DNA of 64,000 nt from positions 62,001 through 126,000 of the forward strand of contig NZ_QBKI01000012.1 in the NCBI RefSeq assembly GCF_003054055.1, written 5' to 3'. The notes under the pieces are model-generated. The model was not told the origin of the DNA. It was given only the letters and a program-made list of their open reading frames with translations, and did no database searches. Position 1 is the stretch's first letter; each line of letters starts with the position of its first letter. The translations under genes were made by a program, and so were the position numbers. The DNA is from Pontibacter mucosus (GTDB lineage: Bacteria > Bacteroidota > Bacteroidia > Cytophagales > Hymenobacteraceae). Below, piece after piece: positions 1 through 9,508 of this stretch.

Positions 1-384
1 CAAATTCATTTCGCTGAGCGGGTATTTGGAAAGTATAGCCACGCCATACTCACCGCCACCGAAATCAATAGCGCGGGCGAAGAAGAAGTTCATGCCTAAC
101 TTCTCTGCCAGGGCGGCTGCCTGGTTGATGTTGCCCGATCGGCTTGTGTTCACGTCCACTTCCTGTAGCGCCACCAGGTCTGGGCTGTGCTCCCGGATAA
201 CGCGGGCAATGGCATCCAGATCAATCACGCTGGGCCGGCTGGGCGGGTTGGCGTGGTGGATGTTGTAGCTCATCACCCGCAGTTCCGCTACCTGCTCCTG
301 TGTGGTGGCCGTTTTACCCGCGCAACCCGACAGGGCCACGCCGGCCGAAAGTATAAAAGTATAAAGTATGGCTCGTAGTTTCAT
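1..384 (-). CDS. endonuclease/exonuclease/phosphatase family lipoprotein (C-terminus cut off)
   Basis: Only the first 128 residues are inside the window; the gene runs off the left edge. The start is ATG at 384-382. The protein opens with a short charged and hydrophobic segment ending in a lipobox-like LSGC, so an exported lipoprotein is likely. It continues with hallmarks of the DNase I/exonuclease III/phosphatase superfamily: RVMSYNIHH (the Asn of the N-term metal site), DLVALQEVD (metal-binding Glu) and a following Arg-rich turn. Members of this family hydrolyse phosphodiesters or phosphomonoesters; the substrate cannot be told from this part. Three motif copies (AAGTATA) lie in the first 40 bases of the gene and just upstream of it. 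Confidence 0.8.
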   Translation of the reverse strand, partial: MKLRAILYTFILSAGVALSGCAGKTATTQEQVAELRVMSYNIHHANPPSRPSVIDLDAIARVIREHSPDLVALQEVDVNTSRSGNINQAAALAEKLGMNFFFARAIDFGGGEYGVAILSKYPLSEMNL

Positions 385-919
385 GGTATAAGTATAGCTG
401 GTGTTCCTGCCTGTAAGCTAGAAAATATATCAGGCTTTTGCTATATACTTACCACTCCTTCCCCATCTTACCAGAAATTTTGTTGTTTTCCCGCTGCTGG
501 AGCGAAACCACTGACCGCGAACAGCGGAAGCATACCCTAGCTCACCTGCACAGCTGGTACCAGCAAACCCACAAAATCAAAAGCAGGATTGTCTCTCATT
601 TGTTCTTCCTATCCCGGATTACGTAAACAGAGAACAGCCTGGCTTGATGCAACTAAATTATATACAGTAAACCAAGGTTGCTGAATGCCAGCCTGAAGGT
701 TGTGTGCACTGCGGAGGAAGTTGGTGTAATTTCCGTTTCTTACTGCGGCAAAGTATAACTTAAGAAGCTGAGCTATGTTAGGCTGGTTTTCTCTGCCTGC
801 TTGCCCACATCAGCTCCGGAACCTATCCTGCCATACAAAGTATAACTAAGGGATACCCGGCACGCACCCAGCGTAGATTACTACCTTTTTATACTTGCCC
901 AGGCGTAAATTTTATACTT
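385..919. other. intergenic spacer between divergent genes
   Basis: This 535-base stretch separates the lipoprotein gene on the minus strand from pcm on the plus strand, so it should hold both promoters. I see no convincing gene, no tRNA and no strong hairpin. It carries several AAGTATA/TATACTT words, including copies near 390, 455, 752, 838 and 890-915, the last just ahead of the pcm start. A reading frame at 438-626 has no recognisable features and I regard it as chance. Confidence 0.6.
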
Positions 920-1615
920 ATGGTATCGCCCGCATCTATACTTTTGCTGTTTGTACTTCTGCTGCTGCAAAACCAGGATAATTTTCAGGAAAAAAGGGAG
1001 CGCATGGTGAAGCAATCCATTGAGGCGCGCGGCATTTCGGACAAGGCTGTGCTGAAGGCCATGCGAACGGTGGAGCGCCACCTGTTCGTGCCCCCGGACC
1101 AGGTAGCCTACGCCTACGAGGACAATCCCCTGCCCATCGGCTCCGGCCAAACCATTTCGCAGCCCTACATGGTAGCCTACATGACAGAGGTCATCCGGCC
1201 GAAGCCGCACATGAAAGTGCTGGAGATCGGCACCGGCAACGGCTACCAGGCGGCAGTGCTGGCCGAAATCGTGCAGCAGGTTTATACGGTAGAAATCATA
1301 CCTGAACTGGGAAAATCTGCGGCCCAAAGGCTGAAGGAACTGGGTTATGAAAATGTGGAGGTGAAAGTTGGCAATGGCTATCACGGCTGGGAGGAGCACG
1401 CTCCTTTTGATGCCATCGTGGTTACAGCCGCCGCCGAAGCAATACCCCCGCCGCTGGTAGCGCAGCTGAAAGACGGCGGCCGCATGGTCATCCCGGTTGG
1501 CCCGCAGAACGGCACCCAGACACTCCTGCTGCTCGAGAAAAAGAAAGGCAAGGTAACTACCCAGCGGTTGCTGCCCGTGCTGTTTGTGCCGTTCACGGGT
1601 GGGGATAAGAAGTAG
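920..1615 (+). CDS. pcm: protein-L-isoaspartate O-methyltransferase, exported type
   Basis: Pcm methylates L-isoaspartyl residues with S-adenosylmethionine to begin repair of damaged proteins. The 231-residue product shows the family signatures: GSGQTISQP at about 74-82, the SAM-binding loop VLEIGTGNGYQAAVL at about 99-113, and VGNGYHGW followed by FDAIVVTAA near 150-170. The N-terminus is unusual for the classic cytoplasmic enzyme: residues 4-16 are almost entirely Leu, Ile, Phe and Val, which looks like a signal peptide or membrane anchor, so the enzyme may act in the periplasm. This exported form is known in Bacteroidota. The gene stands alone, convergent with the broken quinone reductase gene. 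Start ATG follows an AT-rich stretch containing TATACTT. Confidence 0.9.
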   Translation: MVSPASILLLFVLLLLQNQDNFQEKRERMVKQSIEARGISDKAVLKAMRTVERHLFVPPDQVAYAYEDNPLPIGSGQTISQPYMVAYMTEVIRPKPHMKVLEIGTGNGYQAAVLAEIVQQVYTVEIIPELGKSAAQRLKELGYENVEVKVGNGYHGWEEHAPFDAIVVTAAAEAIPPPLVAQLKDGGRMVIPVGPQNGTQTLLLLEKKKGKVTTQRLLPVLFVPFTGGDKK

Positions 1616-1693
1616 GGGTTATAGTTTGGTTTGTTGATGCTTTGGAGGTCTTCTTCAGAACGAATGTAGGATTTCTGCAGTGCCTGGTCCAAT

Positions 1694-1726
1694 CACCCCT
1701 GGCTCCTCCTTGGCTAAGGAGGGGAG
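1694..1726. repeat. CCCCT...AGGGG hairpin repeat
   Basis: A short GC-rich inverted repeat with arms CTCCTCCTT and AAGGAGGGGAG around a 4-base loop. Related hairpins occur near 5797-5812, 17590-17615, 17645-17680 and 60306-60321, all between genes. Such CCCCTCC/GGAGGGG palindromes are widespread spacer repeats in Bacteroidota genomes. Confidence 0.65.
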
Positions 1727-1862
1727 TCTGTCATTACCTTAGCTGAAGTATAAGTTCTATAGCTAAAGTATAAACACCCCTATTGAGCGCTGCTCGCAAG
1801 CTTCGAACTCTCGTTCTTGCTTGTCCTCAAGGGGACAGTCCATACTTGTTGCATAGCAGAGG

Positions 1863-2253
1863 CAGCGGCTATCGATTCTCTTCCCAGCCTTTGGGTTGAG
1901 CGCCTTGTAGATTTCCGGTGTTCTGAAAGGGCATTGCGACCGAAGGGTAGCAAAGGAAATGTACACAGCGCGATGCCCGAAGGCGAGGCCTCCCGGCCTG
2001 GGAGGGAGCCAAGTATAGATGCAACAGTAGCTTATGTAAGGCTTGAGGATGAACGGAAGCTAGTAAGAATAGCTTGGTTCAAATGGAAGGAAGCGGTTGC
2101 TATGAAATTATAAACTGGCAAGTATAAAGTATAGCCAAAGTATATCAGCTATTGCCAAAATATAGCCGAAGGTACAAAAGTATAAAGTATGGCTTACGCG
2201 GACTTGGAAGTCCGCAGCAGAAAGGTTCCGGACATGGATGTCCGGAACAGCGG
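1863..2253. repeat. dispersed structured repeat, copy A
   Basis: About 390 bases matching 17935-18260 (copy B) in the same orientation. The best-conserved part, about 1885-2010, holds the common words CCCAGCCTTTGGGTTGAGCG and GCCTCCCGGCCTGGGAGG. A pairing of GGGCATTGCG with CGCGATGCCC and a hairpin CCTCCC-GGCCT-GGGAGG suggest a folded RNA or DNA structure. The right end carries two perfect hairpins: 2198-2215 (stem GCGGACTT, loop GG) and 2226-2247 (10-bp stem starting TTCCGGACAT, loop GG). Copy A sits between convergent genes. It codes for nothing recognisable and may be a small non-autonomous mobile element. Confidence 0.75.
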
Positions 2254-2307
2254 AACACACAAGCCTGGAAACTTACTCCATGAAAGAGGGATAGAGAAGT
2301 ATAATAC

Positions 2308-3329
2308 CTATACTTTCACCACCACTTTCCCTACCGACTGCCCCCGCTGGAAGAGCCGGATTGCCTCATGCATCTGGTTAAATTCATACACATGGCCGAT
2401 GTGCTGGGGCTGCAGATCCGATACCTGTAGCTCCCGCAGGAGGCGGTGCATCATGTCGGTCTGCTCGTAAAGGTAAATCAGGTTAAAGCCCATCAACGAC
2501 TTGTTTTCGGTAGGCAGGCGCAGCGGGTCAATTTCAGGGCGCCAGAGGTACTTCCAAATAAGGCGCGGGTAATTGGGGCGGTTACTGTGGCTGGAGAAGC
2601 TGGCGTTGCCGTACACCACCATCCGGCCCATCGGCGCCATGGCCTTCCACCCTTCGGCCAGCACCTTGCCTCCGATGCATTCCATGATCAGGCGCAGCTC
2701 ACGCTCCCCCAGGGCCTCTTTCAGCTTAACATAAAAATCATTATCCCGAAGTATAACTGCGTCGTACCCCTCGTGTTGGCGCAGGAAATCCACTTTGCCC
2801 GGCTGCCCCACTGTGCCAATGGTATAAGCGCCATACTTTTTGCAGATGCGGTTGGCCAGAATGCCCACGCCTCCGGCCGCGCTGTGGATCAGCACCGTCA
2901 TCCCCTGCTGCAGGTCCCCGAGTTCTGTGAGTGCATAATAGGCCGTGAGCCCTTGCACCAGAAAACCCGCTCCTTCCTCAAAGCTCCAACTATCCGGCAG
3001 CGCCACCACATAGCGGTGGTTAATGTTAATGTGCGACACGTATCCCCCAAACTTGGTTACTCCCATCACGCGGTCACCCACCCGCCACTCCTGCACGGCT
3101 TCGCCCACAGCCACCACCTCCCCTGAAAACTCCAAACCGGTATAAACGGCCCTTCGGGGGTAGCGCTGTAGAGCCCCTGCATGGCAAACACATCGGCAAA
3201 GTTCAGCCCTATGGCCCGCACCGCTATGCATACCTGGTCGGCCATTGGTGGCCGGAATTCCTCGGTTTGCTGTTTGAGGTGGTTAATGGAGCCGGCTTTG
3301 GGCATGCGGTATACCTGGCGTTGGAGCAT
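2308..3329 (-). pseudogene. quinone oxidoreductase-like MDR protein, frameshifted
   Basis: This is a zinc-independent medium-chain dehydrogenase/reductase related to NADPH:quinone reductases and the synaptic VAT-1 group. Residues after the start (MLQRQVYRMPKAG) run to GLNFADVFAMQGLYSATPEG in one frame. The rest (TGLEFSGEVVAVGE, then GDRVMG, GLTAYYAL, and the nucleotide-binding AAGGVGILA) is in the next frame. The break is near 3137-3141, where CCGGTTTGG on the coding strand would need one extra G to give the expected PFIPGLEFSGE. The two halves together make a normal length of about 340 residues. It could be a true recent inactivation or a base-call error in a G-run; the rest shows no decay, so an error or very recent mutation is likely. 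Confidence 0.8.
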
Positions 3330-3501
3330 TTGCTGAGATGGTTAAGGTTGTGGAATAGTTTGCTCGGAACGTGAAGGTAAGCAATGGGTTTCATACTTTA
3401 AACCGGAGGCAGCGGGGCTTTGAAGTATAAAAATTAAGGATAGCCTGTTAAAGTATAAATGCGTATAGTTGTACCGTTCCTTCATCTATACATTCGCTGC
3501 C

Positions 3502-4659
3502 ATGCAATACCCTGCTTCCCCTATCTCCCTACAGCACAAGGCTACTTACCAGGCTGCGCGCACGGTGGCCCCTGCGGTAGAAGCGTACTTCGCCCGCAAA
3601 ATCGCCTCCAGTGAGCAGGGGGAGGTGCAAAAGATACCTGCCCCTTCCCGGGAGGTAATAGAGGCGATCATCGACAGTGCCTTCTGGGCGAGTTTGCGGC
3701 GGGAGGAGGGGCTGGCACCTAAGATTTCCCTGGCTTTTCTGTCTCCTGCGGATGTGGAGCAACCGGTTTTATTTGGTCATCGCATGCCCCTGAAAGCGGA
3801 GGCACTGACTAAGATTGCGCCCGGCGTGGAGCGCCCGGGCATACACCTGGGCGTGTGGCACGACAAAGGAGAGTTATACGTGTGGGGCATTACGCACGCC
3901 ATTCCCAGCAACTGCTTTATTGTAGACGTGCCCGAGCCGGGCCTGCTGGTGGTAAAGTATAAACGGGCCAACAGCCTGGGTAAATTTGCCAACGTGGCCG
4001 TGCTGAAAGGTGACCAGATAAAGCTGGTAGATGAAAGCAGCGCCCACCTTCCCGACTGCCCGGAGCTGCTCACCTCGCTGCTCGGGTTCAACTCCCCGGA
4101 CCGCCACTCCAACATACTTATACAATTAGCTGTCTCCATGCAAATGCACCACCGGGGCGGTACCCTGCTGGTGGTGCCAGCGGGCACCACTGCCTGGCAG
4201 CAGTCCGTTGTTTATCCGCTCAAGTACGCCGTGGAGCCTGCCTTCAGTGGTTTTGCGGAGCTGATGAAGCAGGACGAGCAGATAAAAAAGCGTAGCCGCT
4301 GGCGCGAGGCACTCCGGCGGGAGGTATCCAGCATCGCCGGTCTCACCGCCATCGACGGCGCCACCCTGCTCACCGATGCTTATGAACTGCTTGCTTTCGG
4401 GGTGAAAATAGGCCGGCGTATAGATTACGATCCCATCGAGCAGATACTCTTTACCGAGCCAGTTGTCGGCAGCCAGCCTCAAACCATACATCCTTCGCAG
4501 CATGGGGGCATGCGGCACCTCTCCGCGGCTCAGTTCGTACACGACCAGCGCGATGCGATAGCCCTGGTTGCCTCTCAGGATGGCAGCTTCACGATTTTTG
4601 CCTGGTCGCAGAGCAAGTATTTGGTGCATGCCCACCGCATCGACACGCTGCTGTTGTAG
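3502..4659 (+). CDS. DisA/DAC-like sensor protein (DACNV-type, putative)
   Basis: The 385-residue product begins best at the ATG at 3502 (MQYPASPIS); a TTG at 3469 would add 11 residues. The C-terminal third resembles diadenylate cyclase (DAC/DisA_N) domains: AIDGATLLTDAYELLAFGVKI corresponds to the DGA segment and GGMRHLSAAQFVHDQRDAIALVAS to the RHR segment, followed by a SQDGSFTIFAW strand. The RHR motif is reduced to MRHLS, so cyclic-di-AMP synthesis is doubtful and nucleotide sensing is more likely. The N-terminal two thirds match nothing I can name with certainty, but the protein fits the DACNV group proposed from comparative genomics. No membrane segment. Convergent with ldhA, 5 bases away. 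Confidence 0.5.
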   Translation: MQYPASPISLQHKATYQAARTVAPAVEAYFARKIASSEQGEVQKIPAPSREVIEAIIDSAFWASLRREEGLAPKISLAFLSPADVEQPVLFGHRMPLKAEALTKIAPGVERPGIHLGVWHDKGELYVWGITHAIPSNCFIVDVPEPGLLVVKYKRANSLGKFANVAVLKGDQIKLVDESSAHLPDCPELLTSLLGFNSPDRHSNILIQLAVSMQMHHRGGTLLVVPAGTTAWQQSVVYPLKYAVEPAFSGFAELMKQDEQIKKRSRWREALRREVSSIAGLTAIDGATLLTDAYELLAFGVKIGRRIDYDPIEQILFTEPVVGSQPQTIHPSQHGGMRHLSAAQFVHDQRDAIALVASQDGSFTIFAWSQSKYLVHAHRIDTLLL

Positions 4660-4664
4660 TAGCA

Positions 4665-5657
4665 TCAGGGTAGCACCTCATTTGCCAGTACGTTACCCTG
4701 CTCAAAGTCCGTGATGTTCTGCAGCGTCGTCTGCGCTATACTTTGCATGGCATCCGTCGTAAAAAATGCCTGGTGGCCGGTGATGAGCACGTTGTTAAAG
4801 GAGAGCAGGCGCATAAACACGTCATCCTGTATCACCTTATCCGACAGATCCTCGAAAAACAGGTCTGCCTCCTCCTCGTACACATCCAGGCCCAGGTATT
4901 TTATCTTCCCGCTTTTCAGTCCTTTTATGACAGCTTTGGCATTGATGATAGCGCCTCTGCTGGTGTTGATCAGCATCACGCCTTCCTTCATCCGGGAGAT
5001 GGAGGCCTCGTTTATCAGGTGGTACGTTTGCGGCGTGAGCGGGCAATGGAGCGAGATAATGTCGGATTGCTGGTAAAGCTCGTCCAGCGAAGTATAGATT
5101 ACCCCGATGGCTTTCGCTTCCTCGCTCTCCCGTACATCGTTGCCCAGCACCTGGCAGCCAAAGCCCTTCAGAATGCGGGCGGTCACCAGGCCAATTTTAC
5201 CCAGGCCAATAAGCCCCACCGTTCTGCCGTGCAGGTCGAAGCCCATCAGGCCGGTGAGGGCGAAATTGCCTTCGCGCACGCGGTTGTAGGCGCGGTGGGT
5301 TTTGCGGTTCAGGGTAAGGATAAGTGCCACCGTATGCTCAGCCACTGCATAAGGCGAGTAGGCCGGCACGCGCACCACTTTCAGCCCCAGCTCTGCGGCG
5401 GATTTCAGGTTTACGTTGTTAAAACCGGCACAGCGCAGGGCCACCAGTTTAGTGCCTCCCGCCGCCAGCTGCTGCAGCACCTGCGCACTGGCTGTGTCGT
5501 TCACAAAGATGCAAACTGCCTCGGCTCCACCGGTCATGACGACGGTACGCTCGTTCAGCGGTGCCTCCAGAAACGTGAGCCTGTGCTGAAAACGCTTGTT
5601 CCCGCTTTCGAAATACTGCCTGTCGTATACTTTGGAGCTGAAGAATGTTATATCCAT
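4665..5657 (-). CDS. ldhA: D-lactate dehydrogenase (2-hydroxyacid dehydrogenase)
   Basis: A cytoplasmic NAD-dependent D-2-hydroxyacid dehydrogenase, very close to LdhA of fermentative pyruvate reduction. Seen in the protein: substrate-domain signature LRCAGFNNVNL, the Rossmann loop VGLIGLGKIG, the catalytic Arg within INTSRGAIIN, the Glu of DVYEEEADLFFED, and the catalytic His in ITGHQAFFT. The length (330 residues) is normal. I chose ATG at 5657 (MDITFFSSKVYD), which aligns with the family; the upstream alternative at 5678 adds MGFILSG. TATACTT words overlap the upstream region and one lies inside codons near 5625. It stands alone, with no formate-lyase gene nearby. Confidence 0.9.
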   Translation of the reverse strand: MDITFFSSKVYDRQYFESGNKRFQHRLTFLEAPLNERTVVMTGGAEAVCIFVNDTASAQVLQQLAAGGTKLVALRCAGFNNVNLKSAAELGLKVVRVPAYSPYAVAEHTVALILTLNRKTHRAYNRVREGNFALTGLMGFDLHGRTVGLIGLGKIGLVTARILKGFGCQVLGNDVRESEEAKAIGVIYTSLDELYQQSDIISLHCPLTPQTYHLINEASISRMKEGVMLINTSRGAIINAKAVIKGLKSGKIKYLGLDVYEEEADLFFEDLSDKVIQDDVFMRLLSFNNVLITGHQAFFTTDAMQSIAQTTLQNITDFEQGNVLANEVLP

Positions 5658-5713
5658 ACCTGAAAGTATAAAACCCAAGATGCGATTTATATCGGTGTGA
5701 AAATGTAACTCCT

Positions 5714-5772
5714 CCCCTTAGAGCTACGCTCGCTAACTCAAAACTCGCGTTTTGGTTAGTCCAGAGGAGGGG
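5714..5772 (-). repeat. 59-bp interspersed element, copy 1
   Basis: This 59-base sequence, starting CCCCTTAGAGCTACGCTCGC, is the exact reverse complement of 37819-37877. Inside it, CTAACTCAAAAC pairs with GTTTTGGTTAG, so a hairpin can form. To the right, GGGGTAGGTTAATCGCAACT.. at about 5814-5834 matches the flank of copy 2 in the same orientation, meaning the core is inverted relative to its flank. The remaining gap (5658-6009) also holds the CCCCTCC hairpin at 5797-5812. Confidence 0.8.
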
Positions 5773-5906
5773 AATTCCTGCAAGTGTCATATGATGCCCC
5801 TCCTTGGAGGGGTTAGGGGTAGGTTAATCGCAACTCAGGTTATAAAGTAAAACATCTAGGTTTTGCTTCTGCCCAAGTATACTTTCGACACTTACGCCCC
5901 TTCTTT

Positions 5907-6076
5907 AAAGTATAGAGTCATGCGCTAAAGCCCAAAAACAAGCTCGGTTTGCCAGGTACCGGTTTCTGGCTGCTGCACAGTTCCTTCCGGGAAAGTATAG
6001 AGTCATGCGCTAAAGCCCAAAAACAAGCTCGGTTTGCCAGGTACCGGTTTCTGGCTGCTGCACAGTTCCTTCCGGG
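5907..6076. repeat. exact 85-bp tandem duplication
   Basis: Bases 5907-5991 and 5992-6076 are identical 85-base direct repeats, each starting AAAGTATAGAGTCATGCGCT. The right-hand copy contains the last 22 codons and stop of the archease-like gene (minus strand, stop at 6010). The left copy is therefore a duplicated gene end lying downstream of the stop. Both junctions fall beside AAAGTATA. The absence of any difference suggests a recent event or an assembly artefact. Confidence 0.9.
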
Positions 6077-6426
6077 CTTGTGACAGATTTAATTTCGTGG
6101 CTGAATTCCTCCACGTAATGCCCGTACAGGCACCCGTCTATACTTGTACTTTCGAGCTGGTCTATACTTAGCTTGCAGAAAACGGCGCTGTAGTTGTGGC
6201 ACAGGTTCAGGGTCTGGCAGAGGAAATCCATGAGCAGGGACGTAAGGTCTGCAGAGCAGATGCTTATTTTGTGGATGAGCTGGCTGGGGATATTTCCTCC
6301 GCAGCTCCCTTCCTTCAGCAGGTTGGCCATCCCCTGCAAAGCTCCCAGAAACAACTCCTCCGGCGTATCAGCCTCCACTTTCAGACACTTGTTGGCCGCT
6401 TGCGGCAGGTACGTTAGTTTATTCAT
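6010..6426 (-). CDS. archease-like protein lacking metal-site residues
   Basis: The 138-residue product has the layout of archease, the small protein that activates the tRNA/RNA ligase RtcB. It has an opening strand (MNKLTYLPQAANKCLKVEA), a helix (PEELFLGALQGMANLL), the central LTSLLMDFLCQTLNLC matching the family's LLVDFLNELL, and an ending EIKSVTSPEG...ELVFGL matching EIKAVTYH...VVFDL. The Asp of the N-terminal HTADI and the penultimate Asp are replaced (PQAANK and VFGL), and the His of VTYH is absent. The usual Ca-binding site is therefore lost. Function is inferred at most as a divergent archease; no RtcB gene is in this window. An 85-bp duplication covers its 3' end. Confidence 0.55.
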   Translation of the reverse strand: MNKLTYLPQAANKCLKVEADTPEELFLGALQGMANLLKEGSCGGNIPSQLIHKISICSADLTSLLMDFLCQTLNLCHNYSAVFCKLSIDQLESTSIDGCLYGHYVEEFSHEIKSVTSPEGTVQQPETGTWQTELVFGL

Positions 6427-6453
6427 ACTCTCATAGGCGACATCCTCCCCAAA

Positions 6454-7566
6454 CTAAAACTCCAGCACCAAATCATTCCCCTGCCTCTTCACAGCAGTTC
6501 CATAGGGTATACTTTCCCGGTGCAGCACCTGGGCCAGCCACGCAGTGTCTTCTTCGCTGGCATACTGCAGCCGGAACTGCCGGATTTGCAGCGGCACCAT
6601 CCGCAGCGATACCAGCCGGCCGGTAGCTGGCTCCAGCACCGGGAAATACATCAGCGACAGGTCGCTACGGAAGGGTTCGTGCCCTGCAATCCCTTCGTAA
6701 TCGTTTATAAAATCGCCGGCCCCGTACACAATCAACTTGCCCAAGTATATTTCCAGGCCCAGGGGATGGTGCGACGAGTTCCCGAACACCACATCCACGC
6801 CTGCCTCTTCGATAAGCCGGTGCGCAAACTCCCGGTGAGCGGCCGGAACATCATAGCCCCAGTTACCGCCCCAGTGCACGGAGAAGATTACCACATCGCC
6901 TGGCTTTTTTATACTTTTAAGATACGTAGTTATACTTTGCAGGGTGCTTTGGCTGAGGTCAGATAAAAAATTTATTCCGGGTTTGGCAGGGTTGGCAGCC
7001 CATTCCGCGAAAACGCCACTGCCCGGAGAGCCATAGGCCAGCACGATGACCCGCCCCTGTGGCAGCGGCAGCACCGCCGGTTGCTGCGCCTCCTCCAGGT
7101 TGCACCCCGCTCCCGCCGTACTTATCCCGGCCTGGTGCAGCACTTGCAGAGTTTCCGCTAACCCGGGGCGGCCCCAGTCCAGGGTATGGTTGTTGGCCAG
7201 GGTGGCGATGTTTATACTTGCGGCGGTAAGCACTGCTACATTGGCCGGGTGCATGCGGTACTGTACCTGCTTGCCGGGCCAGGGCTGCGGGTGCGTGGTG
7301 ATGCTTGTCTCGAGGTTGATGATACGGGCCTGTGGTTTTACTTGATCCCATACTTCCAGCGCGTCGCCCCAGGGGTAAGTATAAGCTACCGGCTTGCTGA
7401 TTTCCCCGTTCTTCCGCTCGGCTAAGCGCACGTAGTCGCGAGCGTCGTGCACATAGGCTTCATAAAGTTGTGGGTCCACGGATACAGGCAGCACCTGGTC
7501 CAGGCCACGCCCGGTCATCGCGTCGCCACACAGGAAAAGGGTCAGCAAAGAAGTATCGTCGCCCAT
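6454..7566 (-). CDS. CapA family metallophosphoesterase-like protein
   Basis: A protein of the PGA_cap/CapA family, named for poly-gamma-glutamate capsule work but often of unknown substrate. The conserved metallo-domain starts at once with LLTLFLCGDAMTGRG, then INLETSITTHP, ATLANNHTLDWG, VIFSVHWGGNWGY and NSSHHPLGLEIY, with GAGDFINDYEG near the end. These Asp, Asn and His residues match the family's predicted metal ligands. I chose ATG at 7566, right before the domain. A GTG at 7686 would add 40 residues (with AGCG, weakly lipobox-like) and place the start 8 bases after the degP stop. The two genes are probably co-transcribed. No other capsule genes are nearby, so the capsule role is not supported. 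Confidence 0.75.
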   Translation of the reverse strand: MGDDTSLLTLFLCGDAMTGRGLDQVLPVSVDPQLYEAYVHDARDYVRLAERKNGEISKPVAYTYPWGDALEVWDQVKPQARIINLETSITTHPQPWPGKQVQYRMHPANVAVLTAASINIATLANNHTLDWGRPGLAETLQVLHQAGISTAGAGCNLEEAQQPAVLPLPQGRVIVLAYGSPGSGVFAEWAANPAKPGINFLSDLSQSTLQSITTYLKSIKKPGDVVIFSVHWGGNWGYDVPAAHREFAHRLIEEAGVDVVFGNSSHHPLGLEIYLGKLIVYGAGDFINDYEGIAGHEPFRSDLSLMYFPVLEPATGRLVSLRMVPLQIRQFRLQYASEEDTAWLAQVLHRESIPYGTAVKRQGNDLVLEF

Positions 7567-7694
7567 TCCGTTCTCCGTTAAAGCTCCCCAATCAACGTAT
7601 AAAAATCCACCATTAGTGGCTCCGACTGCTATTGTCCCGCTTTCCAGAGAAGTATACCCACCCGGCACAAGGCCACATCCCGCCACTTTATACT

Positions 7695-9176
<1,482 letters not shown>

Positions 9177-9508
9177 GTGCAGTTAATGCTACGTTTATAC
9201 TTGCGCGGGATAACCAACCCTCACATAGATTTATACTTCAGTGCCGGGCAGGACAGGCTCGCTGAACCTATTTGGTAACGAGTGGCTCTTTACAATGGTT
9301 TTGGGCGGTAATGAGCTGGGCAAAAGCTTGAAGAGCACATGGTTCTACGCCTTTGCCTATGTATACCTTCCCCAGCTACATGCGTATGGGCTAAAGATTG
9401 GATAAAAAAGGCGCCTAACTGCGCTATTATCAAATCTTTATCGTACAAAAGCAACTAACCGGGGTAAACGTCCCTGGTTAGCCTCAGCGTGCCTTAAACC
9501 ACAAGCCT
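9177..9508. other. divergent spacer between degP and permease genes
   Basis: This 332-base region should hold the promoters of degP (minus) and the amino-acid permease (plus). It contains TATACTT at about 9196 and 9231 and an imperfect hairpin at about 9454-9481 (CTAACC-GGGG paired with CCC-T-GGTTAG) just ahead of the permease leader. I see no gene in it. Whether the hairpin is regulatory is unknown. Confidence 0.5.

Noticed and set aside
438..626. Possible 62-residue gene in the first spacer
   Set aside because: No start context, no recognisable motif and composition like the surrounding non-coding sequence.
1817..2113. Open frame in the dispersed repeat copy A
   Set aside because: The frame is interrupted in copy B, so conservation is not at protein level.
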